Shown: positions 36,485 to 45,400, numbered from the stretch's first letter. The stretch is 64,000 nucleotides of DNA from Amycolatopsis sp. WQ 127309 (GCF_023023025.1 NZ_CP095481.1:4588001-4652000); one strand, 5' to 3'. Notes: generated from the sequence alone by a model not told the origin. Program-made: numbers and translations.

Positions 36485-37299
36485 TTGACGGCCTGGAGCG
36501 TGTAGCTCGCCGCGAGCCGTTGCGGCGTGTCCTTCAGCCGCCACTCGTCGACGGCTTCGTCGTGCACCATCTGGCCCGGGATGGCGTTCCACGGCACGCT
36601 GTCGTGCTCGGTGAGCCCGGTCAGCGTCAGCCCGGCGGCCAGCAGCGCGGTGACGATCTCGCCCAGCGAGTGGTTCCACTCGTGGGTCACCGTGTGGGTC
36701 AGTGCGCCGTCGACCTCGACGTAGGTGCCCGGCTCGTCGAACACCAGCGGCTCGGCCTGCTCGAAGTACGGGTACCGCGGCACCGCCGGCTCGACGGTCT
36801 CGTCGAGCGTCTGCAGCATCGGGTGGCCCTCGCGGATGAACAGCCGCCCGCCCGGCCGCAGCAGGCCCGCGACGACTTCGGCCCAGCGCGCCACCGACGG
36901 CAGCCAGCACAGGGCGCCGATTCCGGTGTAGACCAGGTCGAAGCTCTCCGCGCCGAACACCGAGACGGCGTCGTAGACGTTGGCCTCGTGGTAGTCGATC
37001 TCCGCGCCCGCCGCCTCGGCCAGCCGCCGCGCCTCGGTCAGCGCCGCGCCCGAGAAGTCGAGCCCGGACACCCGCGCGCCGAGGCGGGACAGCGACACCG
37101 TGTCCGTGCCGAGGTGGCACTGCAGGTGCACCGCGCGCAGCCCGGCGATGTCGCCCAGCCGGGGCCGGTCGAACCGCACGACGGCGCTCAGGTACGCCGG
37201 ATCCGCGGCGAAGTCCGCGAAGTTGTAGTCCGGTGAGGACGCGTGCAGCGGCGCGCGGTCGTCCCAGTTGGCCTTGTTGAGAGCGAAGGAGTCCGTCAC
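36481..37299 (-). CDS. Class I SAM-dependent methyltransferase
   Basis: A 272-residue methyltransferase. The SAM-binding motif I is variant (AVHLQCHLGTDTVSLSRLGARVSGLDFS), followed by DLVYTGIGALCWL and a post-motif LLRPGGRLFIREGHP. The N-terminus NKANWDDRAPLH is shared by a family of uncharacterised actinobacterial methyltransferases. Substrate unknown. It overlaps both neighbours by four bases (GTGA), so VOC protein, methyltransferase and asparaginase are made together. The combination gives no obvious pathway. Confidence 0.85.
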   Translation of the reverse strand: MTDSFALNKANWDDRAPLHASSPDYNFADFAADPAYLSAVVRFDRPRLGDIAGLRAVHLQCHLGTDTVSLSRLGARVSGLDFSGAALTEARRLAEAAGAEIDYHEANVYDAVSVFGAESFDLVYTGIGALCWLPSVARWAEVVAGLLRPGGRLFIREGHPMLQTLDETVEPAVPRYPYFEQAEPLVFDEPGTYVEVDGALTHTVTHEWNHSLGEIVTALLAAGLTLTGLTEHDSVPWNAIPGQMVHDEAVDEWRLKDTPQRLAASYTLQAVK

Positions 37300-37676
37300 G
37301 CCGTCGCCGCGCGCTCGGCCTTGCTGCGCAGCACGCAGAACTCGTTGCCCTCGGGGTCGGCGAGCACGGCCCAGCCGGTGCCGTCCTCGTTGCGCCGGTC
37401 GTGGACGAGCGTGGCGCCCAGCCCGATCAGGCGCGCGACCTCTTCGTCACGCGGGACGTCCGGTTGCAGGCACAGGTGCAGGCGGTTCTTGACCGTCTTC
37501 GGTTCCGGCACCTTCAGGAACAGCAAGGCGGTGCCGTCGGACAGCTCGATGCCGACCTCGTCGTCACCCGGGTGGTCGCCGTCGGGGATCGGTTTCCCGG
37601 TGACCTGGCTCCAGAACTGGCAGAGGGTGTACGGATCGGCGCAGTCGACGGACACGTTCAGCACGGCGGAAGGCAT
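37296..37676 (-). CDS. VOC-superfamily protein
   Basis: A 126-residue glyoxalase/bleomycin-resistance-fold protein made of two beta-alpha-beta-beta-beta modules: LNVSVDCADPYTLCQFWSQV and NRLHLCLQPDV, ending DPEGNEFCVLR. Members bind metal and act as glyoxalases, dioxygenases or drug-binding proteins. The C-terminal Glu of GNEF is a usual metal ligand. First gene of a three-gene leftward operon. The likely partner is the methyltransferase, whose start overlaps its stop. Confidence 0.83.
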   Translation of the reverse strand: MPSAVLNVSVDCADPYTLCQFWSQVTGKPIPDGDHPGDDEVGIELSDGTALLFLKVPEPKTVKNRLHLCLQPDVPRDEEVARLIGLGATLVHDRRNEDGTGWAVLADPEGNEFCVLRSKAERAATA

Positions 37677-37718
37677 GCCCCCGAGTCTGGCCGAGCGGCC
37701 ACGCCGGAGCGACTCGAT

Positions 37719-38459
37719 TTACGAAGCCACCGCGAGCCCCGCGGTCCGGTGCATCCGGCGGCTGTCGTCGACGATGAGGATCTCGCAGCCCGGCCGGTCC
37801 GCCGCCCACGTGATGCCCTCGGCGCCCATCGCGAACGCCGCCGTGGCCAGCGCGTCCGCCGTGACCAGGTCGCCGGCCACCACCGTGACACTCATCAGGC
37901 CGGTCGCCGGGGTGCCGTCGCGGCCGTCGAGGATGTGCGAGCCGCGTTCGTAGGCCGCCGACGTCGCGATGGCGCCGTTGCGCGACTCCAGCACCGCGCA
38001 CACGGCCAGGGGCTGCTCGGGGTGGCGGACGCCGACCCGCCACGGCCGTCCGGGTTCGGGCTCGCCGGCGGTGACGACGTCGCCGCCCGCGTTGAGGCAG
38101 AACGTCGTCGCGCCTTCGGCCTTGAGCATGTCGGCGGCGCGCTGCACCGCCCAGCCCTTCACCACCGCGCACGGGTCGAGGCCGCGCCCGGGCAGCCGCG
38201 CGCGGAACGCGCCGCCGGAGAGCTGCTCGTAGTACGCGCAGAGCTCCAGCACCTCGATCAGGTCGTCGCTCAGGTCCTCGGCCGGCAGCTCGCCGCGGTC
38301 GTAGCGGCTGACCTCGCTGTCCGGCTTGAACGGGCTGAACCGGGCGTCGACGTCGCGGAACCACGCGAAGACGTCGTCGACGACGTCGGCGAAATCACCT
38401 TCGTCCCGCAGGTCGAGGGAGATCGGCAGGCCCATCACCTGGTCCACGCGGTTCGTCAT
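37719..38459 (-). CDS. apbE: ApbE-family FAD:protein FMN transferase
   Basis: A 246-residue flavin transferase. It cleaves FAD and attaches FMN to a Thr or Ser in target proteins outside the membrane. DARFSPFKPDSEVSRY, DPCAVVKGWAV, CLNAGGDVVTAG and the late [14 protein letters not shown] motif fit ApbE. The start overlaps the stop of the FMN-binding protein gene, and that protein has a flavinylation motif, so it is the probable substrate. No signal peptide is visible here, which is also seen in related actinobacterial proteins. Confidence 0.88.
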   Translation of the reverse strand: MTNRVDQVMGLPISLDLRDEGDFADVVDDVFAWFRDVDARFSPFKPDSEVSRYDRGELPAEDLSDDLIEVLELCAYYEQLSGGAFRARLPGRGLDPCAVVKGWAVQRAADMLKAEGATTFCLNAGGDVVTAGEPEPGRPWRVGVRHPEQPLAVCAVLESRNGAIATSAAYERGSHILDGRDGTPATGLMSVTVVAGDLVTADALATAAFAMGAEGITWAADRPGCEILIVDDSRRMHRTAGLAVAS

Positions 38460-38971
38460 CAGTTGCCCCGAGCGTCGATGGCGGCCTGCAGCGACGTCTT
38501 GTACGACTCGCTCGTCTCGGTCGCGCCGGTCACCGTGTCGATCTTCGCGCTCTGCGCCTTGATCGCCTCTTCCTGCAGCTTCGGCAACGCGGTGAGCGCC
38601 CGCCCGCCGTCCGGCGCCTGCAGCAGGGTGATCGCGGCCATCCGGGAACCGGTGAAGGTCACCTGGACCTGCACGGTCCCGTAGGTGCTCCACTCCGGCG
38701 TGCCCTGGGTGGTCACCGTCGCGTTCGCACTGTCCGGAGTGGACGACGGCGGCGCCGAGGTGGTGGGGGAGTTCGAGGTGCCGCCGGTCGGGCCACCGGC
38801 CGAAGTGGACGGTGCCGCCGCGGTCGGCTTGGGGACCGATGTGGACGGTACGGCGAGGGAGGGCGGCGCTTGGGCGACGGCGGTGTTCTGTACCGGCGGC
38901 CCGGGTTCGAACCGCCAGACCGCGATGAAGCCCGCGATCGACAGCGCGACGACGAAGATGGTTCTCTTCAT
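38459..38971 (-). CDS. Membrane-anchored FMN-binding domain protein
   Basis: A 170-residue protein: an N-terminal transmembrane or signal segment (TIFVVALSIAGFIAVW), a Ser/Thr/Pro-rich linker of about 75 residues, and an FMN_bind domain. The domain ends DTVTGATETSESYKTSL, which contains the flavinylation motif (TGAT, then S/T), so FMN would be bound covalently by the adjacent ApbE. It is placed between ApbE and a ferric-reductase-like membrane protein, which would supply electrons across the membrane. The final acceptor is unknown. Confidence 0.87.
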   Translation of the reverse strand: MKRTIFVVALSIAGFIAVWRFEPGPPVQNTAVAQAPPSLAVPSTSVPKPTAAAPSTSAGGPTGGTSNSPTTSAPPSSTPDSANATVTTQGTPEWSTYGTVQVQVTFTGSRMAAITLLQAPDGGRALTALPKLQEEAIKAQSAKIDTVTGATETSESYKTSLQAAIDARGN

Positions 38972-38984
38972 GACGAGTCCCCCC

Positions 38985-40340
38985 CTAGGCCGCGAGGCTG
39001 AAGCGTTCGGCGTGGACCTGGGCCTTGGGCACGCGCAGCTCCCGCAGGCTGCGCAGCACGGCCGACGTCATCCCGGGCGGGCCGCAGACGAACACGTCCC
39101 GCTCGTGCACGTCCGGCACCATCATGTGCAGGTTCGCCGGGCCGAGCATCGTGCCGCGCGGCCCGACGGCCTGGTCGGGTCCGGTGAGGACGCTCACCAT
39201 CGCGCCGCGGGTCTTGGCCAGCTGGTTCAGCTCGGGCAGCAGGACCGCGTCGGCCTGCGTGCGCACCCGGTAGAGCACGACGACGTGGCCTTGGATGTCC
39301 TCCAGCAGCGCGCGGATCGGCGTGATGCCGACGCCGCCCGCCACGAGCAGCGCGTCGGGCCGCTGCTGGTGGATCGTCGTGAACGCGCCGTACGGGCCTT
39401 CGGCGAACACCCGCGTCCCGATGCGGAGGTTGCGCAGCGACGCGCTGGCGTCGCCGAGGGCCTTCGCGGTCAGGCGCAGCGTGCGGCCGTCGGGCGCCGC
39501 GGACAGCGAGAAGGGGTTGGCCTGGTACCAGCGGTCCTTGGTGAGGAACCGCCACAGGAAGAACTGGCCGGCGCGGACCGGCATCCGGTCGAGGTGCTTG
39601 CCGCTCATGTAGACCGAAACCACGTCCGGGGCCTCGGAAACGACGGCGGTGACGCGCAGCCGGTGCCGCAGGTTCCGCCACAGCGGGAGCAGCACGCGCC
39701 CGGCGAGCACGGCGGCGCCGGCGCCGATCCAGAGCGTCCACCAGTAGCTCTTCGCCATCGGCGAGCCGGCGAACGACGTCCCGAGCGCGATCTGGTGCGT
39801 GAACGCGAGGAACACCGCCGCGTAGGTGTAGAGGTGGATGAAGTGCCACGTCTCGTAGGCCAGCCGCCGGCGCGCGAACTTCGCCGACGCCGCCCCGACG
39901 ATGAGGATCACCGCGAACGCGACCAGCGCGCGCAGGATGCCTTCCAGCTGGTTCGCCATGTCCACCAGCTCGTCGACGACGCCGTGGTGCTCGACCTCGG
40001 CGTACCCGAACACGATGAACACCAGGTGCGCGAGCAGCGTCCACAGGATCGTGAAGCCGGTCCAGCGGTGCCACGTCGTGAGCCGGTCCATGCCGATGCG
40101 CCGGTCCAGCCAGGGCAGCCGGGCCACCAGCAGCAGCTGGAACGCCATCGCGAGCGCGCCGTACAGCCCGGCGAGCCTGCCGATGCTGATCAGCACGTCG
40201 TCGGAGAGCCCGGCCTGGGCGAACAGGGTGGTCACGGCGGCCACGTTGGCGCCCAGGAGGAGGAAGAGGCCGGATTTCGCGGCGATCCGGGGGCGGATCG
40301 CCGGGCGCGTGGCCTCGGCGGTCTGCGTCATGCTGGTCAC
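38985..40340 (-). CDS. Ferric-reductase-like transmembrane flavoprotein
   Basis: A 451-residue membrane oxidoreductase. The N-terminal half has about six helices with paired heme-ligand histidines (TWHRWTGF, LLAHLVF, TWHFIHLYTYAAV, FTHQIA). The C-terminal half is a ferredoxin-reductase module with FAD site (WYQANPFSLSAAP), VAGGVGITPIRALL and FVCGPPGMTSAVL for NAD(P)H. It would pass electrons from cytoplasmic NAD(P)H through heme to an outside flavoprotein, probably the adjacent FMN-binding protein. The GTG at 40340 follows GAGGGA at good spacing and is preferred to ATG 40331. A two-component system is divergent 136 bases away. Confidence 0.88.
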   Translation of the reverse strand: MTSMTQTAEATRPAIRPRIAAKSGLFLLLGANVAAVTTLFAQAGLSDDVLISIGRLAGLYGALAMAFQLLLVARLPWLDRRIGMDRLTTWHRWTGFTILWTLLAHLVFIVFGYAEVEHHGVVDELVDMANQLEGILRALVAFAVILIVGAASAKFARRRLAYETWHFIHLYTYAAVFLAFTHQIALGTSFAGSPMAKSYWWTLWIGAGAAVLAGRVLLPLWRNLRHRLRVTAVVSEAPDVVSVYMSGKHLDRMPVRAGQFFLWRFLTKDRWYQANPFSLSAAPDGRTLRLTAKALGDASASLRNLRIGTRVFAEGPYGAFTTIHQQRPDALLVAGGVGITPIRALLEDIQGHVVVLYRVRTQADAVLLPELNQLAKTRGAMVSVLTGPDQAVGPRGTMLGPANLHMMVPDVHERDVFVCGPPGMTSAVLRSLRELRVPKAQVHAERFSLAA

Positions 40341-40476
40341 ACGGATCCCTCGTCGGTTCGGTTCACGAAGGCCAGCCTCGCCACCGAGCCTGTGGCGAGT
40401 CTGGGTGCCGGCTGTCGGGTTCCTGTCGGCCCGCGTCACCGCCTCGCCGCCCGCTCGGGCGCCGGGAGAAGATGGG

Positions 40477-41196
40477 GTGGTGCAGCCCTCCGAACCCGTG
40501 CGCCTGCTCGTCGTCGACGACGAGCCGCACATCGCCGACCTCGTCGCCACCGTCGCCCGGTACGAGGGCTGGCAGGCGGTCACGGCCGGCTCCGGCAAGG
40601 CCGCGCTGAGCGAGGCGGCGGCGTTCGCGCCGGACATCGTGGTGCTGGACCTGATGCTGCCCGACTTCGACGGCTTCACCGTGCTCGACCGGCTGCGCGC
40701 GAACGGCAGCGCGGTGCCCGTGGTGTTCCTCACGGCCAAGGACGCGACGGCGGACCGGATCGCCGGGCTCACCCGCGGGGGTGACGACTACCTGGTGAAA
40801 CCGTTTTCCGTGGAGGAGCTGATGGCGCGGCTGCGGGCGGTCCTGCGCCGCAGCACCGGCGCCGCGCTCCCGGCCGCCGCGCGTGGGGCCGTGCTGCGCG
40901 TCGGGGACCTGACGCTGGACGAGGACACCCGCGAGGTCCGCCGCGGCGACGGGGCGCCGGCCGAGCTGACGCCGACCGAGTACGAGCTGCTGCGCTACCT
41001 GATGCGCCGCTCGCCGTCGGTGCTGACGAAGGCGCAGATCCTCGACCACGTGTGGGAGTACGACTTCGGCGGCCGGTCCAATGTGGTCGAACTCGTCATC
41101 TCGCACCTGCGCCGCAAGATCGACGCGGGCGCGGGCGAACCGCTGATCCACACCGTGCGCGGCGTCGGGTACGTCGTGCGCCAGGTCAACCGGTGA
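40477..41196 (+). CDS. OmpR-family response regulator
   Basis: A 239-residue regulator. Receiver domain: DDE near 14-16, phosphoacceptor Asp58 (DIVVLDLMLPDFDG) and YLVKPFS. The C-terminal winged helix has LTPTEYELLRYLMRRS and VVELVISHLRRKIDAG, ending RGVGYVVRQ. The start is one of two adjacent GTG codons (40477, 40480) behind GGGAGAA. The stop overlaps the histidine-kinase start by four bases. Its divergent position suggests control of the membrane flavin electron-transfer operon at 37719-40340, a context inference. Confidence 0.93.
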   Translation: MVQPSEPVRLLVVDDEPHIADLVATVARYEGWQAVTAGSGKAALSEAAAFAPDIVVLDLMLPDFDGFTVLDRLRANGSAVPVVFLTAKDATADRIAGLTRGGDDYLVKPFSVEELMARLRAVLRRSTGAALPAAARGAVLRVGDLTLDEDTREVRRGDGAPAELTPTEYELLRYLMRRSPSVLTKAQILDHVWEYDFGGRSNVVELVISHLRRKIDAGAGEPLIHTVRGVGYVVRQVNR

Positions 41197-42626
41197 GGGG
41201 CTTCTTCCGCCGGTGGTACGGGGCCTGGCGGCGCACCCGGCTCGGCACCCGCATCACGCTCGGCCTCGGCGCGCTCGCCCTGGTGGTGTTCGCCGCCGTC
41301 GGCGTCACGACCGTCGGGATCATGCACGGCTACCTCGACCGGCGCCTCGACGAGCAGCTGTCCAAGAGCCAGAACACCCAGGTGCCGACGCTGCGCGAGA
41401 CGCACGGCTCGCCGCAGTCGGTCTACTCCTGGTACTCGGCGCTGTACTCGGTGCGTGACGGCGTCGCGACGCCCGAGCCGGGCGGGATGCTGCCCGGCGA
41501 CGGCAAGCAGCTGGCGAAGATCGCCGCCGACGCCGTCGGCGGCGACGTCACCCGCGACATCTACCTCTACGACGACGGCCCGTACCGGGTGCGGGCCTGC
41601 CCGGTCGACACCGATTCGGTGCTGCTGAGCGCCGCGCCGCAGGGGGACCTGAACGGGACCGTCCGCCAGCTGGTCTGGGTCGAGGTCGGCGCGTTCGCGC
41701 TCGCGCTGGCGGTGCTGGTGGTCGTCGGCCGGCTGGTGCTGCGCCGCGGCCTGCGCCCGCTGGCCGACATGGCCGGCACCGCGCACGACATCGCGGCCCA
41801 CGACCTCACCGCGAACCCCGACCTGCCGGTGCGCGCGTCGGGCAGCGGCGGCGGCGTCGAGGTGGAGGAGCTGCGGACGGCGTTCAACGTGATGCTGGCG
41901 CACATCGACACGTCACTGGCGGCCAAGACCGAGGCGAACGAGCGGCTGCGCCGGTTCGTCGCCGACGCGTCCCACGAGCTGCGCACCCCGCTGACGTCGA
42001 TCCGGGGTTACGCCGACCTGTTCCGCTACGCGGCCGCGAACGAGCCGGCGGAACGCGAGGCGCACCTGAGCAAGATCCGCGAGGAGACGGCGCGGATGAC
42101 CGTGCTCGTCGACGACCTCCTGCTGCTGGCCCGCCTCGACGCGCGGGCGGCCGAAACGCCGTTGCGTCCCGAGCGGACGGACCTGGCCGAGCTGGCCGGC
42201 GACGCGGCGGACGCGTTCGCCGCCGGCCGGCCCGACCACCCGGTGACGACCTCCCTGGATCCGGCGTTGGTGGACGCCGACCCGGTCCGGCTGCGGCAGG
42301 TGCTCGACAACCTGCTGGCCAACGCGGCCGTGCACACGCCGCCGGGGACCGCGGTGCACGTCGCGGTGGCGGTCGAGGGCGCCGGGGCGCTCGCGCGGGT
42401 CACCGACGCCGGGCCCGCCGCCATTGCGCCGGCCGACCAGGAGCGGATCTTCGACCGGTTCTTCCGCGTCGACGACTCCCGCACCCGCTCGGGCGGCGGC
42501 ACCGGCCTCGGGCTCTCGGTGGTGCAGTCCCTGGTCACGGCGCACGGCGGCACGGTCTCGGTCGAGTCCGCCCCGGGCCGCACGACGTTCACGGTCAGGC
42601 TGCCGCTCGCTCGTAGTACGCGATGA
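41193..42626 (+). CDS. Membrane sensor histidine kinase
   Basis: A 477-residue sensor kinase. Two transmembrane helices (ITLGLGALALVVFAAVGVTT and LVWVEVGAFALALAVLVVVG) bracket an extracytoplasmic loop of about 130 residues. Then come a HAMP domain, the H-box FVADASHELRTPLTSIRGY, N-box LDNLLANAAVH and G-box SGGGTGLGLSVVQSL. The acidic start of the usual ATP lid is DAGPAAIA, where DNGPGI is usual, so the Asn/Gly are replaced. GTG start overlaps the regulator stop. The 3' end overlaps the converging DHFR-like gene by 32 bases. Confidence 0.93.
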   Translation: MRGFFRRWYGAWRRTRLGTRITLGLGALALVVFAAVGVTTVGIMHGYLDRRLDEQLSKSQNTQVPTLRETHGSPQSVYSWYSALYSVRDGVATPEPGGMLPGDGKQLAKIAADAVGGDVTRDIYLYDDGPYRVRACPVDTDSVLLSAAPQGDLNGTVRQLVWVEVGAFALALAVLVVVGRLVLRRGLRPLADMAGTAHDIAAHDLTANPDLPVRASGSGGGVEVEELRTAFNVMLAHIDTSLAAKTEANERLRRFVADASHELRTPLTSIRGYADLFRYAAANEPAEREAHLSKIREETARMTVLVDDLLLLARLDARAAETPLRPERTDLAELAGDAADAFAAGRPDHPVTTSLDPALVDADPVRLRQVLDNLLANAAVHTPPGTAVHVAVAVEGAGALARVTDAGPAAIAPADQERIFDRFFRVDDSRTRSGGGTGLGLSVVQSLVTAHGGTVSVESAPGRTTFTVRLPLARSTR

Positions 42627-43185
42627 TCACGCCCTTGGTGGTCGCGACACTGCGGGTGAGCGTGAACTCGGTGAAGGGCGCGGCGTCGTCGAACAGGCGC
42701 GCGCCGCGGCCGAGCGTCAGCGGGTGGATCAGCAGCGTGTAGCGGTCGACGAGCCCGGCCGCGTGCAGGGCGCGCACGAGCGCGGCGCTGCCGACGACCG
42801 ACAGGTCGTTGCCGGGTGTGGCCTTCAGCTCGGCCACGGTGCTCGCCGCGTCGCCCCGCAGCAGCACCGAGTTCTGCCACGCGCCGGCGTCGTCCAAAGT
42901 GGTCGAAGCGACGTACTTGGTGGCGGCGTTCAGGTGCGTGGTGAACGGGTTGCCGTCCGTCTGCCCGGCCCACGCTCCGATGAAGTCTTCCCAGGTGCGG
43001 CGGCCGAACAGCATGTCGCCGGGCTTGCCCATGCCCTGGCTCATCTCCTGGCCCAGGACCTCGTCCTGGTAGCGGCCGCCCCAGCCGCCGTGGGTGAAGC
43101 CACCGCGAGTGTCCTCGTCGGGCCGGCCGAGGCCCTGGACGACGCCGTCGAGGGTGATGTTCATGGTGACGCTGAGTTCGCGCAT
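42595..43185 (-). CDS. Dihydrofolate-reductase-fold (RibD C-terminal-like) protein
   Basis: A 196-residue protein of the RibD_C family: MNITLDGVVQG near the start, LFGRRTWEDFIGAW, and the NADPH-binding VVGSAALVRALHAAGLVD. These proteins resemble pyrimidine reductases and dihydrofolate reductases but usually have unknown substrates. In the DHFR fold the motif around GRRTWED holds the cofactor. The gene converges on and overlaps the histidine kinase by 32 bases. The GGAA upstream of the ATG supports the start. Confidence 0.87.
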   Translation of the reverse strand: MRELSVTMNITLDGVVQGLGRPDEDTRGGFTHGGWGGRYQDEVLGQEMSQGMGKPGDMLFGRRTWEDFIGAWAGQTDGNPFTTHLNAATKYVASTTLDDAGAWQNSVLLRGDAASTVAELKATPGNDLSVVGSAALVRALHAAGLVDRYTLLIHPLTLGRGARLFDDAAPFTEFTLTRSVATTKGVIIAYYERAAA

Positions 43186-43251
43186 GGGGTTTCCTTCCGC
43201 TTCGGTCTGTCGCCGCCTACACGAACGGCCACCGCGCGGATCGACAGCGGG

Positions 43252-43896
43252 CTACTCCCGATCGGTGACGTGCGGGGGAATCACCCAGCCGGGGGAGAGG
43301 TCGGTGGACGGCTCGGGCTCGCCGAAGACCGTCCGGACCGGCAGGACCCCGGCCCACGCGGTGTCCGCGCCGACGTCGTCCGGCTCGTCGTCCGGGCCTT
43401 CCGCGCGCATCTTCACCGACGCCTCGGCCAGGTCGAGGGAGAGCACCGACACCGCGGCGAACTCCTTCGCGTTGACCTCGCGCGCGTGCTCCCACGAACC
43501 GGGCGCGAGGTGGTCGGTGAGCACCTTGAGGCCGTGCATCTTCGCCTCGGCGTCGGTGACGAGCCGCGCCTTCCCGAGGATCACGGCGCTGCGGTAGTTC
43601 ATCGAGTGGTTGTTCACCGACCGCGCGTAGACGATGCCGTCGAGCAGCGTCACCGTGACGCAGACGTCGAGGTCCTGGGTGGCTTTCCGGAGGCTCGACG
43701 CGCCGGTGGAACCGTGCAGGTAGAGCGTGTCGCCGTCGCGGCCGTAGCCGGTGGGCAGGACCAGCGGGACGCCGTCGCGGACGACGCCGAGGTGGCAGAT
43801 CAGGCCGTCGTCCAGCACGGCGTGCAGCACGGCGCGGTCGGTGACGGCCCGGTTCTTCTTGCGGCCGAGCGTGGTGCGGGGCGTGGTGGAAAGCAT
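43252..43896 (-). CDS. Pyridoxamine-5'-phosphate-oxidase-like flavin-binding protein
   Basis: A 214-residue split-barrel flavoprotein. HAVLDDGLICHLGVV, VLPTGYGRDGDTLYLHGST and CVTVTLLDGIVYARSVNNHSMNYRS fit the PNPOx-like family (Pfam Putative_PNPOx type). It probably binds FMN or F420 and reduces or oxidises a small substrate. It is divergent from a MocR-type regulator with PLP-binding domain, which often controls vitamin B6 or amino-acid genes. Two direct repeats GTCCACTT lie between the genes. ATG start at 43896. Confidence 0.87.
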   Translation of the reverse strand: MLSTTPRTTLGRKKNRAVTDRAVLHAVLDDGLICHLGVVRDGVPLVLPTGYGRDGDTLYLHGSTGASSLRKATQDLDVCVTVTLLDGIVYARSVNNHSMNYRSAVILGKARLVTDAEAKMHGLKVLTDHLAPGSWEHAREVNAKEFAAVSVLSLDLAEASVKMRAEGPDDEPDDVGADTAWAGVLPVRTVFGEPEPSTDLSPGWVIPPHVTDRE

Positions 43897-43933
43897 GCGA
43901 CCAGCGTCTCTCCCGGCAGTGGCATCGGAAAAC

Positions 43934-43965
43934 GTCCACTTCTCGTACACTTGGGAAGTCCACTT
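43934..43965. promoter_or_regulatory. Candidate MocR operator, two direct repeats
   Basis: GTCCACTT occurs at 43934-43941 and 43958-43965, 24 bases apart, in the 81-base gap between the divergent PNPOx-like and MocR genes. Paired direct repeats are typical targets of MocR/PdxR dimers. Bases 43944-43955 (CGTACACTTGGG) could include a -10 element. Confidence 0.55.
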
Positions 43966-43977
43966 GAGGAGGTCCCC

Positions 43978-45348
43978 GTGACCCACGCCGACACCGCGCT
44001 CCCGGTCAGCCTCGACCGCGCGTCCGTCACGCCGCTCGCCGTCCAGCTCGCGGACGCGCTGCGCGAGGCGGCGGCGTCCGGGCACCTGCGCGGCGGCGAC
44101 CGGCTGCCGTCGACCCGCGCGCTGGCCGGCCGGCTCGGCGTCAGCCGGACGGTGACGTCGGCCGCGTACGAGCAGCTCCACGCCGAGGGCTGGATCGCCG
44201 GGCGGCACGGCTCGGGCACGTACGTGACGACGCCGCCGTCGTTTTCGGCTTCGGAGGTCCCGGCGCCCGCTGTCCCGGCTCCCGACGCCGAGCCGCCGTC
44301 CCTGCTGGACCTCGGGCCGGGCACGCCGTGGGCGGCCGGGCTGGACCGCGCGGCGTGGCGCCGGGCGTGGCGCGCCGCGGCCGACCCGGACCCGCTGATC
44401 CGCGCCCACCGCGCGGGCCTGCCGGAGTACCGCGCGGCGGTGTCGGAGCACCTGCTGCGCCACCGCGGCCTGGCGGCGGGTTCGGTGCTGGCCACCGGCG
44501 GGACGACCGCCGCGGTCGTCGAGCTGGCCTCGGCGGTGCTGGAGCGCGGCGACGTCGTCGCCGTCGAAGAGCCCGGCTACCAGCGCGCGGTGCAGGCGTT
44601 CCTCCGGGCGGGGATGCGGGTCGTCGGGGTCCCGGTGGATCTCGAAGGGCTGCGGCCGGACGCGATCCCGGCGGACGCGCGGGCGGTGTACTGCTCGCCG
44701 GCGCACCAGTACCCGATGGGCAGCCGGCTCAGCGCGGCGCGGCGGGTTTCGCTGGTCGAGCGGGCGCGAGCGTCCTCGATGTTGGTGATCGAGGACGACT
44801 ACGACGGCGAGCTGCGCTTCGACGTGGCGCCGCTGCCGATGCTGGCTTCCTTGGCGCCCGACGTGGTGGCGCACCTGGGGACGACGTCGAAGATCCTGAC
44901 GCCGACGCTGGGCGCGGGCTGGATGGTGGCGCCGGAGGCGATCACGTCGGCGGTGCTGGCGTACCGCGACCTGACGGGCACGCGGCCGTCGCCGGCGGGG
45001 CAGCGGGTGCTGTACGAGTTCGCGCGCAACGGAGACCTGGGAAGGCACCTGCGCAAGATCCGCCGCGAGATGGCGGAACGCCGGACGCTCTTGGCGGGCG
45101 CCTTGGCAACGGCGGGCATCCCCCTCCGCGGCGACGACGCCGGGGCGCACCTGGTGGTCCCGTTCCCGTCGGCTTCGGTGGAGGCGTCGGTGATCGCGAC
45201 GGCGGAGCGGCGGGGGATCCGGCTGGACGGGCTGGCACGGCACTTCGCCGGAGTCCCGACGGCGCACGGAGTGGCGATCGGGTACGCGGGGTGCACGCGG
45301 GAGGCGCTGGTGTCGGCGCTGCCGACGCTGGTCTCGCTGCTGCGCTGA
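43978..45348 (+). CDS. MocR/PdxR-family regulator (GntR helix plus aminotransferase domain)
   Basis: A 456-residue chimera. Residues 1-85 form a GntR winged helix (AVQLADALREAAASGHLRGGDRLPSTRALAGRLGVSR). The remainder is a fold-I aminotransferase domain with GTTAAVVELA, CSPAHQYPMG, EDDYDGELRF and a PLP-binding Lys in LGTTSKILTPTLGAGW. It senses PLP or an amino compound and controls the adjacent PNPOx-like gene and itself. GTG at 43978 follows GAGGAGG. The last 14 codons are copied, with changes, at 46101-46147. A 21-bp repeat array begins 52 bases after the stop. Confidence 0.93.
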   Translation: MTHADTALPVSLDRASVTPLAVQLADALREAAASGHLRGGDRLPSTRALAGRLGVSRTVTSAAYEQLHAEGWIAGRHGSGTYVTTPPSFSASEVPAPAVPAPDAEPPSLLDLGPGTPWAAGLDRAAWRRAWRAAADPDPLIRAHRAGLPEYRAAVSEHLLRHRGLAAGSVLATGGTTAAVVELASAVLERGDVVAVEEPGYQRAVQAFLRAGMRVVGVPVDLEGLRPDAIPADARAVYCSPAHQYPMGSRLSAARRVSLVERARASSMLVIEDDYDGELRFDVAPLPMLASLAPDVVAHLGTTSKILTPTLGAGWMVAPEAITSAVLAYRDLTGTRPSPAGQRVLYEFARNGDLGRHLRKIRREMAERRTLLAGALATAGIPLRGDDAGAHLVVPFPSASVEASVIATAERRGIRLDGLARHFAGVPTAHGVAIGYAGCTREALVSALPTLVSLLR

Positions 45349-45400
45349 GACGGTGTGCCGGCGGCCGGCTCGCCAGCAGTCCGCCGCCGGCCCACCTTTC

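Noticed and set aside
38905..38930. GGTTCGAACC, tRNA T-loop-like sequence
   Set aside because: Lies inside the FMN-binding protein gene, with no acceptor stem or cloverleaf around it. I found no tRNA or rRNA gene in the window.
42595..42626. 32-base convergent overlap read as a frameshift or error
   Set aside because: Both genes keep full family length and normal endings, so it is a genuine tail-to-tail overlap, as is the 14-base one at 49817-49830.
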